Source: Klebsiella quasipneumoniae subsp. quasipneumoniae (lineage in GTDB: Bacteria > Pseudomonadota > Gammaproteobacteria > Enterobacterales > Enterobacteriaceae). From it: a stretch of 64,000 nt of DNA. Each line of letters begins with the position of its first letter. Position 1 is the first letter of the stretch. A program made the translations under genes and the position numbers. Below, one piece after another: positions 54,571-63,223 of the stretch. Below the pieces are notes generated by a model, which made no database searches, was not told the DNA's origin, and saw only the letters and a list, made by a program, of their open reading frames with translations. Where the stretch lies: assembly GCF_020525925.1 (NCBI RefSeq), contig NZ_CP084876.1:2170001-2234000 (forward strand), given 5' to 3'.

Positions 54571-55752
54571 TTAACGTTGAAGGGTCATGGCGATGCCCTG
54601 GCCGCCGCCGACGCACAGGGTGGCCAGCCCTTTGCTGGCGCCCCGGCGCTGCATCTCATGCACCAGGCTGACGAGGATCCGGCAGCCGGAGGCGCCGATG
54701 GGATGGCCGAGGGCGATGGCGCCGCCGTTGACGTTGACTTTCTCGCTGTCCCATTCGAGCAGCTGACCGACGGCCAGCGCCTGGACGGCAAAGGCCTCGT
54801 TGGCTTCGATAAGATCCACCTCGTCCAGCGTCCAGCCGGCATGCTGCAGCGCTTTGCGGCAGGCGCTCACCGGGCCGATGCCCATCACCGACGGGTCGAC
54901 CCCGGCGACCGCCGCGCTGACGATGCGCGCCAGCACCGGCAGCCCAAGCTCGCGCGCTTTATCGACGCTCATCAGCAGGACCGCCGCGGCGCCGTCGTTC
55001 AGGGATGAGGCATTCCCGGCGGTGACGCTGCCGTCAGCCGGGCGAAACGCCGGGCGCAGCTGGGCCAGCTGCTGCTCGCTGGTCTCCGGGCGCGGTTGTT
55101 CATCGTCGGTCACGACACGCGGCGGCTTTTTGCCCTGCGGAACGCTGACCGGGACGATCTCTTCGCGAAAGCGTCCGGCGGCGATAGCGGCCGCCGCTTT
55201 GCGCTGGGAGCTGGCGGCGAAGGCGTCCTGGCGCTCGCGGCTGATATCGAAGGCATCGGCGAGGTTCTCGGCGGTAATGCCCATGTGGTAGTCGTTAAAG
55301 GCGTCCCACAGGCCGTCCTGGATCATGCTGTCCTGCAGGCTGGCGTGGCCGAAACGCAGGCCGTCGCGGGCGCCGTGCATCAAATAGGGAGCATTGCTCA
55401 TGCTCTCCTGGCCGCCGGCGATAACGATCCCGGCGTCGCCGCAGCGGATCGCCTGCACCGCCTGCTGAACCGCTTTCAACCCGGAGCCGCACACCAGATT
55501 GACGGTGACCGCCGGGGTGTCCACCGGCAGGCCGGCCCGCAGCGCGGTCTGGCGCGCCGGGTTCTGCCCGCAGCCGGCGGTGAGCACCTGGCCGAAAATC
55601 AGTTCATCGACCGCCGCGGCGGGCAGCTGGCAGCGTTCAAGCAGGCTGCGCACCACCGTCGCGCCGAGGTCGACGGCGGAAAGCGGGGCGAAGGCGCCGC
55701 GAAAGCTGCCGACCGGGGTGCGTACTGCAGCAACAATGGCAATATCGGTCAT
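54571..55752 (-). CDS. Acetyl-CoA acetyltransferase (thiolase)
   Basis: A 393-residue thiolase that splits acetoacetyl-CoA into two acetyl-CoA. The nucleophile is Cys88 in [11 protein letters not shown]; the second catalytic set GHPIGASG (His) and CVGGGQG (Cys) is at the C-terminus. Length is typical. It stands between the CoA-transferase and hydroxyacyl-CoA dehydrogenase genes. Confidence 0.94.
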   Translation of the reverse strand: MTDIAIVAAVRTPVGSFRGAFAPLSAVDLGATVVRSLLERCQLPAAAVDELIFGQVLTAGCGQNPARQTALRAGLPVDTPAVTVNLVCGSGLKAVQQAVQAIRCGDAGIVIAGGQESMSNAPYLMHGARDGLRFGHASLQDSMIQDGLWDAFNDYHMGITAENLADAFDISRERQDAFAASSQRKAAAAIAAGRFREEIVPVSVPQGKKPPRVVTDDEQPRPETSEQQLAQLRPAFRPADGSVTAGNASSLNDGAAAVLLMSVDKARELGLPVLARIVSAAVAGVDPSVMGIGPVSACRKALQHAGWTLDEVDLIEANEAFAVQALAVGQLLEWDSEKVNVNGGAIALGHPIGASGCRILVSLVHEMQRRGASKGLATLCVGGGQGIAMTLQR

Positions 55753-55761
55753 GGTCTCTCC

Positions 55762-56418
55762 TTAGCTGAAGCGCATTTCGCGTACGTCGTCGGCGACGAT
55801 CAGCCGTCCCGCCGTTTTACGCATCACCTCGTCGGGGCTGACCCCCGGAGCCACTTCGCGCAGGACAAACGCCCCGTCGACAATGTCCAGCAGGGCCAGG
55901 TCGGTGAGCACCCGGCGAATGCAGCCCACGCCGGTGAGCGGCAGGGTGCACTGCGGCAGCAGTTTGGATTCGCCGTTCTTTGAGGCGTGGGTCATCACCA
56001 CGATGATGTTCTGCGCGCCGGCCACCAGGTCCATGGCGCCGCCCATCCCCTTAACCATTTTCCCGGGGATCATCCACGAGGCGATATTCCCCGCGACGTC
56101 GACCTCAAAGGCGCCAAGAACCGTAAGATCGACGTGGCCGCCGCGGATCATGGCGAACGACTGGGCGGAATCGAAGATCGCCGCCCCGGTTTGCGCGGTG
56201 ACGGTCTGTTTGCCGGCGTTAATCATGTCGGCGTCGATGGTTTCCTCATCGGGAAATTCGCCCATCCCCAGCAGGCCGTTCTCCGACTGGAGCATCACTT
56301 CAATACCGGCGGGGATATAGTTGGCCACCAGCGTCGGGATACCGATCCCGAGGTTAACGTAGTCGCCGTCGCGCAGCTCCTGAGCGACGCGCATCGCCAT
56401 TTGTTCACGGGTTAGCAT
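55762..56418 (-). CDS. Acetoacetate CoA-transferase subunit B (AtoA/ScoB type)
   Basis: A 218-residue subunit of a 3-oxoacid CoA-transferase. The catalytic glutamate is Glu46 in the SENGLLGMGEFP motif, following VNLGIGIPTLVANYIP. ATG 56418 is chosen because GGAGGG stands 7-8 bases before it; it begins one base after the subunit A stop. With subunit A it moves CoA from acetyl- or succinyl-CoA to acetoacetate. Confidence 0.93.
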   Translation of the reverse strand: MLTREQMAMRVAQELRDGDYVNLGIGIPTLVANYIPAGIEVMLQSENGLLGMGEFPDEETIDADMINAGKQTVTAQTGAAIFDSAQSFAMIRGGHVDLTVLGAFEVDVAGNIASWMIPGKMVKGMGGAMDLVAGAQNIIVVMTHASKNGESKLLPQCTLPLTGVGCIRRVLTDLALLDIVDGAFVLREVAPGVSPDEVMRKTAGRLIVADDVREMRFS

Positions 56419-56419
56419 C

Positions 56420-57127
56420 TCAGTGCCCTCCGGCGCGCAGGGTGCGCTGTTCAATACGTTTTTCGAATTGCCCGACGATCAGCCGGTCGACATAGATCCC
56501 CGGGGTGTGAATGGCGGAGGGCGGCAGTTCGCCCGGCGGCACGATCTCTTCCACCTCCACCACCGTAATGCGCCCGGCGGTGGCCATCAGCGGGTTGAAA
56601 TTCTGCGCGGTGTGGCGGTAAACCACGTTGCCGTACCAGTCAGCTTTCCAGCCCTTCACGAGGGCGAAATCGCCGCGAATGGCCTGTTCGAGAATGTAAT
56701 TTTTACCGTCGAACTGGCGCACCTCTTTGCCTTCGGCGACCGGGGTGCCGTAGCCGGTGGCGGTGTAAAAGCCGGGGATCCCGGCGCCGCCGGCGCGGAT
56801 TTTTTCCGCCAGCGTTCCCTGCGGGGTGAGCTCTACCGCCAGCTCGCCGCTCAGCACCAGCTGTTCAAACAGCGCGTTTTCCCCGACGTAAGAGGCCACC
56901 ACTTTGCTGACCTGGCGCGATTCCAGCAGCATGCCGAGACCGAAGCCGTCGACGCCGCAGTTGTTGGAAACCACCGTCAACCCCTGCACCTGGCGGCGCT
57001 TCACTTCGGCGATCAAATTTTCGGGTATACCGCACAGGCCGAAGCCGCCGGCGAGCAGCGTCATGCCGTCCGTTAACCCTTCCAGCGCCGCTTCGTAGCT
57101 GGCGACGCGTTTATCCAGTCCTGCCAT
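56420..57127 (-). CDS. Acetoacetate CoA-transferase subunit A (AtoD/ScoA type)
   Basis: A 235-residue subunit with the CoA-transferase motif [13 protein letters not shown] near residue 27 and [12 protein letters not shown] near 55. ATG 57127 has AGGAG 7 bases upstream; the frame is open to 57160. First gene of a six-gene leftward operon, divergent from the LysR gene at 57268. Confidence 0.93.
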   Translation of the reverse strand: MAGLDKRVASYEAALEGLTDGMTLLAGGFGLCGIPENLIAEVKRRQVQGLTVVSNNCGVDGFGLGMLLESRQVSKVVASYVGENALFEQLVLSGELAVELTPQGTLAEKIRAGGAGIPGFYTATGYGTPVAEGKEVRQFDGKNYILEQAIRGDFALVKGWKADWYGNVVYRHTAQNFNPLMATAGRITVVEVEEIVPPGELPPSAIHTPGIYVDRLIVGQFEKRIEQRTLRAGGH

Positions 57128-57226
57128 CTTGTCTCTCCTGCCTTGCGATAGCCTTATCATTGGCGCTGGCGACTGATTTGATAATTTTGAATTTGTGACC
57201 CACTCATTTGGAAATCTTATTAATTT

Positions 57227-57260
57227 CCTGTTAACTAATTTCTTTCAATTAGTTAACAGG
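57227..57260. promoter_or_regulatory. Perfect 14-bp inverted repeat before the LysR gene
   Basis: CCTGTTAACTAATT (57227-57240) and AATTAGTTAACAGG (57247-57260) are exact complements around TCTTTC. The right arm ends in the AGG that serves as ribosome site for ATG 57268. It may be an operator for autoregulation, or a hairpin that hides the ribosome site. Confidence 0.65.
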
Positions 57261-57267
57261 ATGAAAA

Positions 57268-58158
57268 ATGAGAATGAGTGTCAAACAGTTACGCGCGTTT
57301 TTAGCGGTAGCTCACACTCTCAATTTCGCCCACGCCAGCGAAAGGCTGAATCTGTCGCAGCCAGCTCTCAGCCTGACCATCAAAGGGTTGGAGGAGGCGC
57401 TGGGGGGCGCGCTGCTGCAGCGCAGCACCCGCAAAGTGACCCTCACCCAGGAGGGGGAACTCTTTCTGCCGATGGCCCGTCAGCTGCTGGCCGACTGGGA
57501 TAACGTCGAGGAGGCGATGCGTCAGAGCTTTACCCTGCAGCGGGGCAAAATCTCGGTCGCCGCGATGCCGTCGTTCGCCGCCAACGTTCTGCCGGAGGCG
57601 CTGAAAGCCTTCCGCGACCGCTATGCCGGGGTGAACGTCACGGTACATGACGTGATAAATGAGCAGGTGATCGAGATGGTGCGCGAGGGGCGGGTGGAAA
57701 TGGGTATCGCTTTCGAGCCATCGCCCAGCCACAACCTGCTGTTTACCCCGCTGGCGGTGGACCGCTTCGTGGCGATCGTTCCCCGGCAATCGCCGCTGGC
57801 GAAGAAAAAAAAGCTCACCTGGCAGGAGCTGTTAACCCTCGACTTTATTACCCTCCAGCGCCCTTCGGCGGTGCGCCTGATGCTGGAGGAGGCGCTGGCG
57901 CGAAGCGGGCGTCAGCTGGACGTGGCCCTGGAGAGCCATCAGCTGGTGACGGTGGGGAGAATGGTGGCCAGCGGGCTGGGGGGCAGCGCGGTGCCAGCGC
58001 TATGCAAAACGCAGATGGCCTCGCTGGGGGCGGTGTGCATTCCGCTTAGCGATCCGCCGATTGAAAAGTGCGTTGGGGCGATTTATGCCGGACATCTGCC
58101 GCTGTCGAAGGCGGCGCAGGCGCTGCTGGATACGCTGAAAGGGTTTTTACCCAGCTGA
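57268..58158 (+). CDS. LysR-family regulator of the ketone-body operon
   Basis: A 296-residue LysR protein with helix-turn-helix LNFAHASERLNLSQPALSLT (residues 18-37) and a co-inducer domain. Divergent from the CoA-transferase/thiolase operon, which it presumably controls; in E. coli the analogous ato operon uses a two-component system, so this wiring differs. ATG 57274 is an alternative start. Confidence 0.88.
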   Translation: MRMSVKQLRAFLAVAHTLNFAHASERLNLSQPALSLTIKGLEEALGGALLQRSTRKVTLTQEGELFLPMARQLLADWDNVEEAMRQSFTLQRGKISVAAMPSFAANVLPEALKAFRDRYAGVNVTVHDVINEQVIEMVREGRVEMGIAFEPSPSHNLLFTPLAVDRFVAIVPRQSPLAKKKKLTWQELLTLDFITLQRPSAVRLMLEEALARSGRQLDVALESHQLVTVGRMVASGLGGSAVPALCKTQMASLGAVCIPLSDPPIEKCVGAIYAGHLPLSKAAQALLDTLKGFLPS

Positions 58159-58171
58159 GGGAGCGGGAGGC

Positions 58172-58197
58172 AAAAAAACCGGCCCGCGGGCCGGTTT
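58172..58197. terminator. Bidirectional intrinsic terminator
   Basis: The perfect palindrome AAACCGGCCCG-CGGGCCGGTTT (58176-58197) has an A-run on its left and TTT on its right, so it can stop both the LysR transcript and the leftward small gene. Confidence 0.8.
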
Positions 58198-58202
58198 GAT
58201 AA

Positions 58203-58343
58203 TCAGATTTTGCAGGCGTCGCCGCAATCGTCATCGGCAACGATCGCCTGGGCTTTTTTGTCCGCTTCTTCCAGACGCTCCGCGTTGCGCTCTTCCGCTT
58301 CATCCAGGCCGCTGAAGACCAGGTTGTCGAGATCAATTTCCAT
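58203..58343 (-). CDS. 46-residue acidic small protein
   Basis: A short gene starting ATG 58343 (AGGT ribosome site 6-7 bases upstream) and ending at 58203, six bases from the terminator at 58172-58197. The product begins MEIDLDNLVFSGLDEAEERN, is mostly Glu/Asp/Ala/Lys and predicted helical, and ends in a pair of cysteines (DDDCGDACKI). I do not recognise its function. Clean start, stop and terminator make it look real; its two late cysteines could bind a metal or form a disulfide. Confidence 0.65.
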   Translation of the reverse strand: MEIDLDNLVFSGLDEAEERNAERLEEADKKAQAIVADDDCGDACKI

Positions 58344-58479
58344 AAGTTACCTATCGTTGCTGGTTTTGGATCAGCGTCAAGTATAGGGCAAAACCGCCCG
58401 CGGATGTACCCGCGCTTCGCGCCGAACGCACAGAGCGTTAAGTCGCTGGGCGGCGGGCATCACCTACCATAATTAACCG

Positions 58480-58507
58480 TTGACAGGATGGCGTTAATTT
58501 TAATTAT
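58480..58507 (+). promoter_or_regulatory. Candidate promoter upstream of the VirK/YbjX gene
   Basis: TTGACA (58480-58485), 16-base spacer and AATTAT (58502-58507) in an AT-rich stretch about 120 bases before the gene. The -35 is perfect, the -10 matches 4 of 6. Confidence 0.35.
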
Positions 58508-58632
58508 CGTCGGCAGAACAATTTTCTGCCGCAATATTAAATGAAAGGACAACGAAGGTGTAATTAAGCGTTGACGAATATCTTTTATGTTAATATGGCC
58601 GCGATTATGGATGAATCTATGGATCTTAATCA

Positions 58633-59541
58633 ATGGGACATACTGTTGCAGGCGCCATCAAAGAATGGCGTAAACATAATAAAGTGATCGGTCAGGTCAA
58701 AATAAACTATAAAAAAATTTTACGAAAATGCAGAGAGCTCTCGCTCGCAGGAGGTAAGTACAGAGAATATCAAGGACTTTGCGCCAAATATCAGTGCGCG
58801 CGGTTGACCGCCGTAACCCAGGGGCTGGTGCCTTTCGAGGATAAACCCTTTAAGGCCTATCTTAATAAACGGATGTCAAAACGGCGCAAGCTGGATATTG
58901 CCCACGGTTCGCTGAATTTTATCGAGAAAACATTTCAGCCGGATGTGCTGCCGCAGCTCTATAACGTGGCGGATTTTGGCCGGGCGATGTTTGCTATTCC
59001 TTTGAAAAATGGCGATAAGCTTGACGTTAAGCTGCTGGCGTCGCCGTTTCAGGAGGAGGGTGAACTGATGCTGCAGCTGTTTCTCGGCGACCGTCGCGTC
59101 TATAGCGTCTGTTTTTCCTGTACCGACGATGGCCGCGCCTATATCGGCGGTATTCAGGGCGGGAAAGATATCACCAATGAAGAGGTGAAGGCGCTGACCA
59201 AAGAGCTGCATGGCGCGCGGCCGAAAAATATCATCATGAGCGTGCTGTATGGTTTCTTAGGCTATTTCAACATCACCACGGTCTACGCGATCGATTCCGA
59301 TTACCACGTGAAAAGCGATCTGGTGAAAGCCAGTTACTCATCGCTGTGGCTGGAAATGGGCGGTGAGAAACAGGCTCGCGGCTGGTATAAACTGCCGGCG
59401 CAAGAGATCAAAAAAAGTATTGAAGAGGTGAAAAGTAAACACCGCAGCCAGTTTATTAAGCGCGAAGGCATTAAAGAGCTGATTCAGCTCGATATGGCCA
59501 ACGCCCTGCGGCAAATCACCTTGCGTTCGCGGGTGAATTAA
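58633..59541 (+). CDS. VirK/YbjX family protein (DUF535)
   Basis: A 302-residue protein of the DUF535 family (VirK of Shigella/Salmonella, YbjX/SomA of E. coli), linked to virulence-factor localisation and resistance to antimicrobial peptides. Typical segments: LDIAHGSLNFIEKTFQ (about 90-105), YSVCFSC, YIGGIQGG and HGARPKNIIMSVLYGF. No signal peptide; rich in Lys/Arg. More AT-rich than neighbours. Confidence 0.85.
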   Translation: MGHTVAGAIKEWRKHNKVIGQVKINYKKILRKCRELSLAGGKYREYQGLCAKYQCARLTAVTQGLVPFEDKPFKAYLNKRMSKRRKLDIAHGSLNFIEKTFQPDVLPQLYNVADFGRAMFAIPLKNGDKLDVKLLASPFQEEGELMLQLFLGDRRVYSVCFSCTDDGRAYIGGIQGGKDITNEEVKALTKELHGARPKNIIMSVLYGFLGYFNITTVYAIDSDYHVKSDLVKASYSSLWLEMGGEKQARGWYKLPAQEIKKSIEEVKSKHRSQFIKREGIKELIQLDMANALRQITLRSRVN

Positions 59542-59552
59542 CGCCTCTTATA

Positions 59553-59589
59553 CGTCAAGCGGACAGCAGGGGGCTGTTGTCCGCCTGAC
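59553..59589. terminator. Hairpin between convergent genes
   Basis: CGTCA and GCGGACA on the left pair with TGTCCGC and TGACG on the right, each arm with one unpaired base, around a G-rich loop. It separates the VirK-like gene from the convergent MFS gene. Confidence 0.55.
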
Positions 59590-59601
59590 GATATCCTCTC
59601 T

Positions 59602-60819
59602 TTACTGGCCGCTTTCGCCGACCGGCGGCGACGCGGAGGCGGCGAGCAGCGGTGCGCTGCGCCACCACACCATCAGCGCGACCAGCGCGATAACGCTCAG
59701 CACCCCGAAGGCGGTGGCAAAGGAGTAGCGTCCGGCGATAGCGCCGGTTAACGCCGGACTCATTGCCGCCCCGGCCCCCTGCATCAGCATCACCACGCTC
59801 TGTCCGGCGTTGACGTGCCCGCTGCCGCGCAGCAGCGAGACGATAAAGCTGGGCACCGCCACCCCCAAAATCCCTGCCGCCAGACCATCAAGAATTTGCA
59901 CCGGGACCATCATCGCCGGGGCGTCGCTGGAGGCCGCCAGCGCCGCGCGGATGGGCATGATCAGCAGCGCCAGCCGAATGCATCGCCAGTAACCATATTT
60001 GTCGATGCTGCCGGCGACCCGAATGGCCACCGGGATCATCACCACCTGCGAAATTATCACCGTGGCGGCGGCAAACAGCCCCGGATTGAGGTGTCCCGGC
60101 GCGGCGGCGATCCGCATGCTCAGCATCGGCAACAGCGCGGCGTTGGCGAGATGGAACAGCATCAGGGTCACCCCGGCGATCAGCAGCGGCGTATGGCGGA
60201 ACAGGATGGCAAACCCAGGCAGAGAGGGCGGGACGGCCGACTCGAGGCCGCGGGCGGCGTCATCGTCGATATCGCTGCCGCGGATCGCCAGCAGGGCGAT
60301 GAGGGTGAACAGGGTGGTACCGGCCATCAGAATGAAAATACCGCCGATGCCCCAGTACCAGGCGATGGCTCCCGCTATCAGCGCAGTGAAGAAATTCCCC
60401 GCGTGGTTGAAGGCTTCGTTTTTGCCCATCTGGGCGCTAAAACCGCGCTGTCGGGTCAGCCCAAGGGTGATCCCGGCGATTAACGGTCCGACAAAGGCCG
60501 CGCAGATCCCGCTGGCGACTTGCGAAAGGGCCACCACGCTGGTCTTCTGACTGAACCAGAGCAGCAGGGTGGTCAGGGTTATCACCAGGCAGACCACGGC
60601 CAGCAGCACGCGCTTATGCCGCGAGGTGTCGGTGATGAAGCCGGCGGGCAGGGTCGCCAGCAGGCCAGCAACGCCGCCGATGGTCATCAACAGGCCGATA
60701 TCCTCCGCCTGCCAGTGACGCTGGGTGAGAAAGATCCCCAGAAACGGCCCGAGGCCGTCGCGAACGTCGGCGATAAAGAAGCTGGTCAAACATAAAGCCC
60801 GCAGTGAACGAAGCGACAT
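59602..60819 (-). CDS. MFS transporter
   Basis: A 405-residue major facilitator with 12 predicted helices. The first cytoplasmic loop reads TDTSRHKRVLLA in place of the usual GRxGRR motif, and FVGPLIAGITLGLTRQRGFSAQMGKNEAFNHAGNF forms the region around helices 4-5. Its substrate is unknown; the pattern resembles drug or small-molecule efflux proteins. Followed downstream by the convergent hairpin at 59553-59589. Confidence 0.82.
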   Translation of the reverse strand: MSLRSLRALCLTSFFIADVRDGLGPFLGIFLTQRHWQAEDIGLLMTIGGVAGLLATLPAGFITDTSRHKRVLLAVVCLVITLTTLLLWFSQKTSVVALSQVASGICAAFVGPLIAGITLGLTRQRGFSAQMGKNEAFNHAGNFFTALIAGAIAWYWGIGGIFILMAGTTLFTLIALLAIRGSDIDDDAARGLESAVPPSLPGFAILFRHTPLLIAGVTLMLFHLANAALLPMLSMRIAAAPGHLNPGLFAAATVIISQVVMIPVAIRVAGSIDKYGYWRCIRLALLIMPIRAALAASSDAPAMMVPVQILDGLAAGILGVAVPSFIVSLLRGSGHVNAGQSVVMLMQGAGAAMSPALTGAIAGRYSFATAFGVLSVIALVALMVWWRSAPLLAASASPPVGESGQ

Positions 60820-61072
60820 TTTCTACCTTTAGCATGAGCGATCCGCGGATCAGCGGCGGACCAGGGCGGTCATGGCGTGCGCCACGGATAATGGCCGGGA
60901 TCGGACCCGGCAGAGAGCGTCATCCTTTATCGCACCGTTCGATGAAAGCAAAATGTCCTGCTGTCTTCGGGTAACGTGGCAATGCAACATACCTGCTCGT
61001 CACGGCTTCCGCCAGAGGTCTACGAAAGTTCTGTAACGGGGCAACCGCGCCGCAGCCTGCGCCGCGGGGCTA

Positions 61073-61534
61073 TCAGCGTTCGTCTGCTTTAACGATCTGC
61101 AGCGCGGCGGGATTCGCCACGCTGCCGCTGGCGGTGACGAACCCCGGATGGACGGCCTCGCCGCTGACGCTGTCCACCAGCACAATATGCGGCGCGCTAT
61201 GCAACACCTGCTGGTGGCCCCATTCCATCAGGGCGAACAGCACCAGCGCCAGGCTACGGCTTTTATCGGTGAGAACATATTCATAGCGCTCGCGAGCCCC
61301 CGCTTCCCGGTAGGGGACTTTGCGGAGCAATCCCATTTCGGTCATCGTTTTCAACCGGGTGGTGAGTGTCTGGCGGGTGATATGGGTATGCGTCTGCATC
61401 GTTTCAAAGCGCGTCACACCGTAAAACGCCTCGCGGAGGATCAGCAGCACCCAGCGGTCGCCGAGCATTTTGGCTCCTTCGGCCAGGCCGCACAGCTCCG
61501 GATCGAGGTAGGGCAGTGATTTATTTTTTGACAT
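61073..61534 (-). CDS. HxlR-family transcriptional regulator
   Basis: A 153-residue winged-helix regulator of the HxlR/DUF24 group: LCGLAEGAKMLGDRWVLLILREAF then TRQTLTTRLKTMTEMGLLRK, the usual core. C-terminal ~50 residues extend beyond the minimal domain. Such regulators often sense aldehydes, quinones or disulfide stress through cysteines; here only one N-terminal Cys15 is seen. Divergent from the tautomerase gene, which is its likely target. Confidence 0.87.
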   Translation of the reverse strand: MSKNKSLPYLDPELCGLAEGAKMLGDRWVLLILREAFYGVTRFETMQTHTHITRQTLTTRLKTMTEMGLLRKVPYREAGARERYEYVLTDKSRSLALVLFALMEWGHQQVLHSAPHIVLVDSVSGEAVHPGFVTASGSVANPAALQIVKADER

Positions 61535-61554
61535 CGCGAGATTGACCTTCTACT

Positions 61555-61577
61555 CTGAGTTTGAATTTTAGACTTAG
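61555..61577. promoter_or_regulatory. Imperfect dyad, candidate HxlR operator
   Basis: CTGAGTTTGA (61555-61564) faces TAGACTTAG (61569-61577) across the centre; 8 of 11 pairs match and 3 are G-T. It lies midway in the 60-base gap between the divergent hxlR-type and tautomerase genes. Confidence 0.45.
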
Positions 61578-61594
61578 CTGCTAAGGAGCATAGC

Positions 61595-61831
61595 GTGCCA
61601 TTTGTTAACGTGCAAACCATTAAAGGGATCATGACCGCGGAACAGAAAAGTGAGCTGCTGCGGCGGATGACCGATCTGCTGGTGGAGATTGAGGGGCAGG
61701 GCGATCCGCAGTTCCGCCAGTCGGTGTGGATCCGCATTGATGAACATGACCCGGAACAGTGGAGCCTGGGGGGCGTTCAGCCGACGGCCGCGATGATTGC
61801 GGCTAAATTCGCCGCGGCGCGGCGCGACTGA
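61595..61831 (+). CDS. 4-oxalocrotonate tautomerase family protein
   Basis: A 78-residue tautomerase-superfamily protein. It starts at GTG 61595 (AAGGAG 6 bases upstream); the second residue is Pro, which becomes the catalytic N-terminal proline after Met removal (PFVNVQTIKG). RQSVWIRIDEHDPEQW follows in the expected second strand. Substrate unknown; pairing with an HxlR regulator suggests a stress- or aromatics-induced detoxifying role. Confidence 0.85.
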   Translation: MPFVNVQTIKGIMTAEQKSELLRRMTDLLVEIEGQGDPQFRQSVWIRIDEHDPEQWSLGGVQPTAAMIAAKFAAARRD

Positions 61832-61844
61832 TCCCCTGAATAAA

Positions 61845-61901
61845 CCGGGCTGTGAAGCCCGGCCCGGCGATCTGGCGCAGAAGAGGAGTCAGATCGCCGG
61901 G
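61845..61901. terminator. Two stems after the tautomerase gene
   Basis: CCGGGCT-GTGA-AGCCCGG (61845-61862) is followed by CCCGGCGATCTG (61863-61874) pairing perfectly with CAGATCGCCGGG (61890-61901). No strong T-run; the second pair may be an operator for the following MFS gene. Confidence 0.45.
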
Positions 61902-62029
61902 TAATATTGCTATTCGCTATGGTGCAAAAGCGTATTTTGCGGCTAAGGTAACGGTCAGGGAACCCAACAAACAGGGCGCGATGCCAGACGGCCAGCCTGG
62001 CGCCACTCTCACACCGGTGAAAACAACGG

Positions 62030-63223
62030 ATGTCTACAGAACAGATGCTGCCGCTGGCGGCGCAGAACAAAAATATCATCCGCCTGGCCGTCGCTCAGGC
62101 GCTGGCCGGCGCCAACTCGGTGGTGTTCTACGCCACCGGCGCTATCGTCGGCAATACCCTCGCCCCCAGCCCGTCGCTGGCCACGCTGCCGATCACCCTG
62201 TTTGTGCTGGGGATGGCGGCCTCGATTTTGCCTTTCGGCGCGCTGGCGCGAAAGCGGGGCCGCAAAGCCGCGTTTATGGCCGGTACCGGCGCCGGGGTGG
62301 TCACCGGTCTGGCGGCCGCTCTGGCGGTGGTGCAGGGCTCTTTTCTGCTGTTTTGCTTCGCCGCGATGCTCGGCGGCGCCTATGCCGCGGTGGCGCTCAG
62401 TTTTCGCTTTGCCGCCACCGACGGCGTCGCTCCGGAACGTCGCGCCCGCGCGCTGTCGCTGGTGATGGGCGGCGGCGTGGCCGCCGGGATCATTGGCCCG
62501 ATGCTGGTCACCGGCACCATGCTCCTCTGGCCGACCCATACCTTCGCCTTCACCTTTCTCGCTCAGGCGCTGGTGGCGGCGCTCGCCGCCATTCTGCTGG
62601 CAGGCGTGACGTCGGCAGAGCCCGCGGCGGCCAGCGTGCGCGGAGGGCGGCCGCTGCGCGAGATAATCCGCCAGCCGGGCTTCGCCACCACGGTGTTCAG
62701 CGGGGCGGTGGCCTATATGGTGATGAATTTTCTGATGACCGCCGCGCCGCTCTCCATGCATATGCACGGTCTTTCCCAGCAGGCCGCCAACCTCGGGATC
62801 CAGTGGCATGTGATGGCGATGTACGGCCCGGGATTTGTCACCGGCCGGTTGATCCAGCGCTTCGGCGCCGTGCGCATGGCGGCGGCGGGATTGCTGATCA
62901 CCGGCGCGTCGGTGGCGGTCGGTCTCAGCGGCGTCGGGGTATATCATTACTGGCTGTCGCTGATTTTGCTCGGCATCGGCTGGAACTTTGGCTTCACCGG
63001 CGCCTCGGCGAAAATCATCGATTTCCACCGCCCGGAAGAGAAGACCCAGGTGCAGTCGCTCAACGATTTTCTGGTCTTCGGCGTGATGATCGTGGGTTCG
63101 TTTTCGTCCGGCGTTCTGCTCAACGCCTTCGGCTGGAACGCGGTGCTGTGGGGCTCCCTGGTGCCGGTGGGGCTGGCGCTGTTCACCCTGCCGCTGCGCC
63201 CCTTATCGCCACCCCGCGCTTAG
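62030..63223 (+). CDS. MFS transporter
   Basis: A 397-residue major facilitator with 12 predicted helices. Loop 2/3 carries GALARKRGRKAAFMAG, a good match to the family GxxxDRxGRR region. Substrate unknown. ATG 62030 has only a weak upstream ribosome site. It begins 198 bases after the tautomerase gene and may share regulation with it. Confidence 0.82.
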   Translation: MSTEQMLPLAAQNKNIIRLAVAQALAGANSVVFYATGAIVGNTLAPSPSLATLPITLFVLGMAASILPFGALARKRGRKAAFMAGTGAGVVTGLAAALAVVQGSFLLFCFAAMLGGAYAAVALSFRFAATDGVAPERRARALSLVMGGGVAAGIIGPMLVTGTMLLWPTHTFAFTFLAQALVAALAAILLAGVTSAEPAAASVRGGRPLREIIRQPGFATTVFSGAVAYMVMNFLMTAAPLSMHMHGLSQQAANLGIQWHVMAMYGPGFVTGRLIQRFGAVRMAAAGLLITGASVAVGLSGVGVYHYWLSLILLGIGWNFGFTGASAKIIDFHRPEEKTQVQSLNDFLVFGVMIVGSFSSGVLLNAFGWNAVLWGSLVPVGLALFTLPLRPLSPPRA

